A DNA stretch of 10,308 nucleotides, from assembly GCA_020200935.1 (NCBI GenBank), contig JAIVHR010000039.1:1-10308 (forward strand), given 5' to 3'. A program made the position numbers and the translations under genes. Every line of letters starts with the position of its first letter. The first letter of the stretch is position 1. Below, piece after piece: positions 6,251 through 10,308 of the stretch. The notes below the pieces were generated by a model. That model saw nothing but the letters and a program-made list of their open reading frames with translations, had not been told where the DNA came from and did not search any database. This DNA is from Sphingomonadales bacterium. GTDB lineage: Bacteria > Pseudomonadota > Alphaproteobacteria > Sphingomonadales > Sphingomonadaceae.

Positions 6251-7797
6251 TGCGTGAGCCTCAGCCGGCCGATTCCCTGGCCGATGCGCGCGAAGACTTC
6301 CTCGAGATCAGAGCCATCGCTGGTAAAGAAATGATCCCCGCTCGTTGCGCAGGGCGAGATGTCTCCGGTCGAACCGACATCCAGGGCGATGACCCAGATC
6401 GTCATGCCCATCGACTTGGCCCGACTGCAGGCCGCATGAAAACGCGCGATGTGTTGCGCGGGTTGGCTTCCCGAGCCCTGGAGTCGGTCGTAGGCACTTT
6501 CGATCCCGTAGGTCGAATAGGTGCTGCCGTTCACGACGAGTTCGCCGTCGGTGAGATAGACAATGTGCTTGGCAACCGGGACGCCATCCCATTCGGTGGG
6601 ATTGTCGCTTGCGAAAATGCCGGTCGAAGACAGGAACCGCGCAGCCCAGATCATGCCGACATCGTGATAGGTGTTGCCCCTGAGATTGGCCGTCGCCGAC
6701 GCCACGGCATTGTTAAAGGCATTCTGGGATCCGAAGGTGCGCAACTTCACCGCCTCGGCCGGGCAGGCGCCGCTGGCGGTCGACAGGCTATACCACGGGC
6801 TATCAGTGACGACCCGCTCGGGATCGTAGCGGCCCCATTGACGTGCCGTATCGTTGCCGTTGGCGGCCCGGGCATCGATATCGTCCTGGCTCACCGAAGT
6901 GCCGATGACGATGGGGTTTGCACTATTTCCGGAACTCGGCCGCTCTTCGACGCAGGCAGCGCCGCTCTGCCGCCAATTGCGTATTCCGAGATTGGCGTTC
7001 GAATCCGCCCATTGCGTGTCGTCGATATGCACCGGCGATAGCGATTTCCCACCGGAGCAATATTCGGTCCCGTAGTACCAATCGGTTCCGTCGCATTGAT
7101 AGTGGTAGGTCGATTTGAGGATATCCCGATTGAGCAGCCGCCGGCCTACATTGACGGTCACCGAATAGGGCATCAGCCCGAAGCGCGTGCGCGTGTTGCT
7201 GGCGCCGGCAAGGGCGTTGTAGAGTCCCTGGGCGCCCGCGCGCAGCCGGCTCGCCTTCGATCCCGGCTGCTCGGTATTCCCGCAGCTTCCCGAGACGCCC
7301 GGAGCACAGTTCATCGAGCCGGTGACGTCGAGCACGACCATGATGTCGTTGTTGCCATAGTCATTGTCGGCGTTGCAGGTCACGGTGATCGGAATCGTGT
7401 CCTTGCCGAACAGGCTCATGATGGTGGTCGGGATGTCGGCACTCGCGGTGACGACGACGGTCGTATCGGAATCGTCATCCTGCGCGACGGTGCGCGTCAC
7501 ATTCTCGGCGCTCATCGTCGAGGCCGGGAAGTTGAAGTCGAAGAAGCGTTCGCCCTCTTCCTCGACATCGCTCGTGAAATCCGCGCCCTCCATCGTCCGG
7601 CGGGCGGCCAGCGCACCGGCGTCGCAGGCATTCTGCAGCTTGGCCTCGGCCATATAAGCGCGCGCCATATCGAGCCCCGAGCCGATCATGCCGGCGATCG
7701 GCACCAAGGCGGCGCCCGCCATCGCCAGCGTGTTGCCACGCCGATCGTGGAGCAGGCGCGACAGAAAGCCTCGCGATTTCCTGTTTTCGTCAGCCAT
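6247..7797 (-). CDS. TadG-like pilus protein with von Willebrand factor A domain
   Basis: First gene of the minus-strand operon. From ATG 7797 the product is 516 aa; GAGG lies 9 bases upstream. A GTG two codons earlier (7803) is possible but badly spaced. Residues 18-48 (DRRGNTLAMAGAALVPIAGMIGSGLDMARAY) form the TadG/TadE-type N-terminal membrane anchor; unlike its two neighbours it lacks Glu at +5 after the Gly. A periplasmic VWA domain follows from about 150, with the MIDAS sequence D157-V-T159-G-S161 and a later LTDGE that supplies the third metal-binding loop. The C-terminus (ATSGDHFFTSDGSDLEEVFARIGQGIGRLRLTQ, in part) is the usual TadG ending. Several Cys residues suggest disulfides. In the family TadG is needed for Flp pilus assembly; here none of the ATPase, secretin or major pilin genes is nearby. 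Confidence 0.88.
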   Translation of the reverse strand: MADENRKSRGFLSRLLHDRRGNTLAMAGAALVPIAGMIGSGLDMARAYMAEAKLQNACDAGALAARRTMEGADFTSDVEEEGERFFDFNFPASTMSAENVTRTVAQDDDSDTTVVVTASADIPTTIMSLFGKDTIPITVTCNADNDYGNNDIMVVLDVTGSMNCAPGVSGSCGNTEQPGSKASRLRAGAQGLYNALAGASNTRTRFGLMPYSVTVNVGRRLLNRDILKSTYHYQCDGTDWYYGTEYCSGGKSLSPVHIDDTQWADSNANLGIRNWRQSGAACVEERPSSGNSANPIVIGTSVSQDDIDARAANGNDTARQWGRYDPERVVTDSPWYSLSTASGACPAEAVKLRTFGSQNAFNNAVASATANLRGNTYHDVGMIWAARFLSSTGIFASDNPTEWDGVPVAKHIVYLTDGELVVNGSTYSTYGIESAYDRLQGSGSQPAQHIARFHAACSRAKSMGMTIWVIALDVGSTGDISPCATSGDHFFTSDGSDLEEVFARIGQGIGRLRLTQ

Positions 7798-8085
7798 GTG
7801 CACGGACCTCGTTCGTCATGCGCCGGTTGGTAGGGGAACCACGCCTAACGTTGTCCTTGCGGGTAAGGTTAACGCGGCGGTTGCCATGTTGCGCGGGGCG
7901 GCAGCCCGGGGCCTCGCGATTGCGCGAGCGTCGGTGCCGGGCTTTCCAGCTCGTATTTTCGCGCATATTCGGGTCCCCCAAGGCGCTGAAGCGCGGGGAA
8001 TCCCATGCCGCGGGTTAACAATCCGGGCGGTAAACCGGGTTAACCGCGCGCTAAGCGCATCGGTCAGCAACGGCGAAAGGATGCG
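7798..8085. promoter_or_regulatory. Divergent intergenic region with repeated GTTAAC motifs
   Basis: This 288-bp gap lies between the minus-strand pilus operon and the plus-strand phytoene-synthase-like gene, so it should hold promoters for both. GTTAAC occurs at 7868-7873, 8014-8019 and 8039-8044. The last two belong to a direct repeat CGGGTTAAC (8011-8019 and 8036-8044, 25 bases apart). TTAACC resembles a CtrA half-site, and CtrA controls pili in some alphaproteobacteria, but no full TTAA-N7-TTAA is seen. A small hairpin CTCGCG-ATTG-CGCGAG lies at 7913-7928, and one GANTC at about 7999. No clear -35/-10 pair was found and there is no credible small gene here. Confidence 0.35.
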
Positions 8086-8745
8086 ATGGATCGGCTGAGC
8101 GACAGCGAGCGCGAGCTGGCGCTGCATTATGCGCCGCGCGAAAAGCGCGCGGTGCTGCGCGCCTTGTGGTCGCTCGACGAGAAGATGGGCGGCATCGTCG
8201 CCAGCACCGGCGAGCCGGCGATCGGCGAGATGCGGCTGCTCTGGTGGCGCGAGGCGCTCGATGCGATCGGCGAGAGGGTGCCGGCCGAACCGCTGCTCGA
8301 AGAGATCGCCGCGTCGCTCGGCGGGGATGCCGCCGCGGCCGGGCAATGGGGCGCGCTCGCCGAAGGCTGGCACGCCTTGCTCCAGGCGCCGATCGGCGAA
8401 GCGGAGCTGGCGCGCTTCGCCCGCGAACGCGGCGCGCGGCTGTTCGGGCTTTCGGCCGCGATCCTCGACGGAAGTATCGCCGGTCTCGAACAGGCCGGCG
8501 CGGGTTGGGCGCTGGTCGATCTCGCCGCGAACATCTCCGACGGCGCGCTGGCCGGGGAGGCGGCGGCGATGGCGCATGCGGAGCTGCAAAGGCTCGATAT
8601 CCGCCGCTGGCCGGTCCGGCTGCGCGCGCTCGGCGCGCTGGTCGCGCTCGCCCGGCGCGATGCCGCCGGAGATCCGCGTCGCCGGCGCCAGGGCGCGCCG
8701 GGCCGTGTGTTGCGGATGGTGCGGCACCGGCTGACCGGCTATTGA
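8086..8745 (+). CDS. Squalene/phytoene synthase-fold protein, NDUFAF6-like, probably not a terpene synthase
   Basis: The 219-residue product carries the helical isoprenoid-synthase-like pattern seen in alphaproteobacterial squalene/phytoene-synthase family proteins: REKRAVLRALWSLDEKMGGIV (18-38), then the conserved GEPAIGEMRLLWWREALDAI (42-61) and a second helical half with LFGLSAAILDG and ALVDLAANISD. The Asp-rich DxxxD motifs that bind substrate Mg in true squalene or phytoene synthases are missing: the first position reads LDEKMGG, and no second DxxxD is seen. At 219 aa it is also shorter than typical enzymes (about 280-350). It most resembles the NDUFAF6 branch, which in mitochondria helps assemble respiratory complex I. 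The C-terminus is Arg-rich. Start ATG 8086 follows GAAAGG (8075-8080) by 5 bases; the out-of-frame ATG at 8081 is ignored. The family fold is likely; the complex I role is inference. Confidence 0.7.
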   Translation: MDRLSDSERELALHYAPREKRAVLRALWSLDEKMGGIVASTGEPAIGEMRLLWWREALDAIGERVPAEPLLEEIAASLGGDAAAAGQWGALAEGWHALLQAPIGEAELARFARERGARLFGLSAAILDGSIAGLEQAGAGWALVDLAANISDGALAGEAAAMAHAELQRLDIRRWPVRLRALGALVALARRDAAGDPRRRRQGAPGRVLRMVRHRLTGY

Positions 8746-8799
8746 GGCATTGTCTTCGGGCCGATTTTCAGTAGGTTGGCCGAGGAAGAGGGGGTATCG

Positions 8800-9261
8800 A
8801 TGTTGCGCTATCTGGCAGGCGTCGCTTCGGCATTGCTGCTGACGGCGGCCGGGCTGTTCGTCTGGCAGGGAACCGCGCGGCAGGAGCCGCCGCCGGCGCC
8901 GGCCGCGCCGCCGCCGACGCCCGAGAGTGACCCGACGGCCGCCGGCGAGCCTGCCGGCCGCGGTCCGCCGCCGCCCGAGGCGACCGAGCTGACGCGCGAG
9001 CAACGCCGCTTCTTCCGCTACGATCGGAATCGCGACAATGTCATCACCCGTACCGAGATGATGAGCACGCGGACGGCGGCTTTCCGGCGGCTCGACGCCA
9101 ATGGCGACAATTACCTGACCTTCGAGGAATGGGCGGTAAGCACCGCCGAGCGATTCGCCGGCGCCGATGCCGACGGTTCGGGCAGGCTGACCCCGGCCGA
9201 ATTCGCGACGACGCGCCAGCGGCGCTCCTCTTCCTCCTCGGCCTCGCGCTGCAATTGCTGA
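8800..9261 (+). CDS. Membrane-anchored protein with three EF-hand loops
   Basis: Predicted calcium-binding protein held in the inner membrane with its domain in the periplasm. The start is ATG 8800, since a purine-rich ribosome-binding site (8782-8794, GAGGAAGAGGGGG) lies just before it; a TTG at 8776 would put charged residues ahead of the membrane segment. Of 153 residues, about 5-22 are a signal anchor (LAGVASALLLTAAGLFVW) and 29-60 a Pro/Ala-rich linker. Three canonical 12-residue EF-hand loops follow at 75-86 (DRNRDNVITRTE), 99-110 (DANGDNYLTFEE) and 123-134 (DADGSGRLTPAE), each starting with Asp, ending with Glu and spaced exactly 24 residues apart. The tail is Ser-rich and ends CNC. 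It lies 54 bases after the NDUFAF6-like gene and 25 before the peptidase, so co-transcription is plausible. The partner is unknown. Confidence 0.85.
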   Translation: MLRYLAGVASALLLTAAGLFVWQGTARQEPPPAPAAPPPTPESDPTAAGEPAGRGPPPPEATELTREQRRFFRYDRNRDNVITRTEMMSTRTAAFRRLDANGDNYLTFEEWAVSTAERFAGADADGSGRLTPAEFATTRQRRSSSSSASRCNC

Positions 9262-9286
9262 GTTGACGGAGACCGGCGCGGATGGG

Positions 9287-10308
9287 ATGAGCGGCGCCGT
9301 GTTGCGTAGCCTGATAGTCCCTCTCGCCCTGCTCGCCACCGCCTGCGCCACCGCGCCGCGCGACGAGCCGACGATGGCGCCGCCGCCGAGCGGCGAAGCC
9401 TATAGCGGCGAGATCGAGGCGATCGCGGCCGATGCCGAGGTCGCCGCGGCCTTCGCGCATATCGCCGCCGAGCACGAGGCGAGGCTCGCCGATCTCGTCA
9501 CCTTGACCGAGATCCCGGCGCCGCCCTTCAACGAGGCGGCGCGCGCCCGGGCCTTCGCCGAAATGCTGCGCGCGACCGAATTCGGAACGGTGACGATCGA
9601 CGAGGCCGGTAATGTCGTCGCGCGGCGCGAAGGGACGGGCGAGCGCGAGCTCATGGTCGTCGCCCATATCGACACCGTCTTTCCGGCCGAAACCGACGTC
9701 TCGGTCACGGTCGAGGGGAATCGCTACACCGCGCCCGGCATCGGCGACAATGTCCGCGGCATGGTGATGCTGCTCGAACTCGCCGATGCGATCGCCGAGG
9801 CCGGCATCCGCACCGAGGCGGCCCTCGTCTTTGTCGGCAATGTCGGCGAGGAGGGGCTCGGCGACCTTTCGGGCGTCCGTCATCTTTTCCGCGAGGGCGC
9901 CGAGCGGCCCGACAGCTTCATCGCCATCGACGGCGGCGATCAGACGCGGCTCGTCACCAGTGCCGTCGGCTCGAACCGCTACAAGGTCACCTTCAGCGGC
10001 GAGGGCGGCCATAGCTGGGGCGATTTCGGCGCCGCCAACCCGCATCATGCCGCCGCCCGAGCGATCGAGAATTTCGCCGAATCCGCGCGGCCGATCACGC
10101 TGAGCGGTCCGCGCTCGAGCTTCAGCGTCGGACGGATCGGCGGCGGCACATCGGTCAATTCGATTCCCTTCGAAAGCTGGTTCGAGGTCGATATGCGCTC
10201 GGGCAACGCGGGCAAGCTCGCCGCGCTCGACGCCGCCTTCCGCGCCGCGATGGAAGCGGGGCTCGAGGAAGAGAACGAGCAGCGCACCGTCAATGGGCCG
10301 CTGAGCGT
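9287..10308 (+). CDS. M20-family zinc peptidase lipoprotein, 3'-truncated by window edge
   Basis: Predicted envelope-anchored metallopeptidase of the M20/M25/M40 group, probably acting on small peptides in the periplasm. The frame is open to the right edge (340 codons seen). ATG 9287 gives a lipoprotein signal (MSGAVLRSLIVPLALLATAC, Cys20); a GTG at 9299 would also keep it. Metal and catalytic motifs are present: AHIDTVFP with His127 and Asp129, GIGDN with the bridging Asp154, GEEG with Glu188 (base) and Glu189, and IDGGD with Asp215 as in peptidase T-like enzymes. The dimerisation domain starts near SNRYKVTFSGEGGHSWGDFG and includes GGGTSVNSIP. The last zinc-ligand His and the C-terminus lie outside the window. 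The best matches from memory are tripeptidase-like M20 proteins; substrate is unknown. A GGAG at 9268-9271 is the only, rather distant, ribosome-binding candidate. Confidence 0.9.
   Translation, partial: MSGAVLRSLIVPLALLATACATAPRDEPTMAPPPSGEAYSGEIEAIAADAEVAAAFAHIAAEHEARLADLVTLTEIPAPPFNEAARARAFAEMLRATEFGTVTIDEAGNVVARREGTGERELMVVAHIDTVFPAETDVSVTVEGNRYTAPGIGDNVRGMVMLLELADAIAEAGIRTEAALVFVGNVGEEGLGDLSGVRHLFREGAERPDSFIAIDGGDQTRLVTSAVGSNRYKVTFSGEGGHSWGDFGAANPHHAAARAIENFAESARPITLSGPRSSFSVGRIGGGTSVNSIPFESWFEVDMRSGNAGKLAALDAAFRAAMEAGLEEENEQRTVNGPLS

Noticed and set aside
7816..9351. Minus-strand open frame (511 codons) over the phytoene-synthase-like and EF-hand genes
   Set aside because: Arg/Gly/Ala-rich shadow translation. 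The plus-strand genes have clear motifs and ribosome-binding sites.
9044..10048. Minus-strand open frame (334 codons) opposite the M20 peptidase
   Set aside because: Shadow of a gene with intact zinc-peptidase motifs on the plus strand.

Overview
The window reads as chromosomal DNA of an alphaproteobacterium, most likely a sphingomonad (Sphingomonadales). Three things point there: high G+C (about 65% in a hand-counted pdhA line), the gene order enolase - FtsB-like - PDH E1 alpha - PDH E1 beta with an N-terminal lipoyl domain, and intergenic palindromic repeats of kinds I associate with sphingomonads. The taxonomic call is inference from memory of gene families; no search was run.

Layout. Bases 1-4864 are all on the + strand: the 3' part of eno, a small low-G+C putative lipoprotein (1089-1508), an FtsB/DivIC-type division protein (1622-1936), then pdhA (2243-3289) and pdhB (3404-4864), the two E1 subunits of pyruvate dehydrogenase. 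Enolase and PDH E1 bracket the PEP-pyruvate-acetyl-CoA end of central metabolism; no E2 or E3 gene lies in the window. A convergent gap (4865-5076) filled with palindromic repeats separates this block from a minus-strand operon read from 7797 down to 5077: a TadG-like protein with a VWA domain, a TadE-like protein with calcium-loop motifs, and a second TadE-like gene that looks broken by an internal deletion plus frameshift. The three are joined by ATGA stop/start overlaps and probably make minor components of a Flp/Tad pilus whose core machinery lies elsewhere. A 288-bp divergent intergenic region (7798-8085) precedes a + strand group: a short squalene/phytoene-synthase-fold protein resembling NDUFAF6-type proteins, a membrane-anchored three-EF-hand protein, and an M20-type zinc peptidase lipoprotein that runs off the right end.

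Non-coding structure is the most unusual part. Three different families of inverted, hairpin-forming repeats sit in three successive gaps (1987-2100, 3308-3385, 4876-5005). The third has a 23-bp unit in three abutting copies and compensatory base changes between its arms. Upstream of the FtsB-like gene, four GANTC sites (the alphaproteobacterial CcrM methylation sequence) fall within 58 bp and three of them lie in nested inverted repeats. By hand count there is no other GANTC in the first 2.27 kb. No RNA genes, IS elements, CRISPR arrays or phage genes were recognised.
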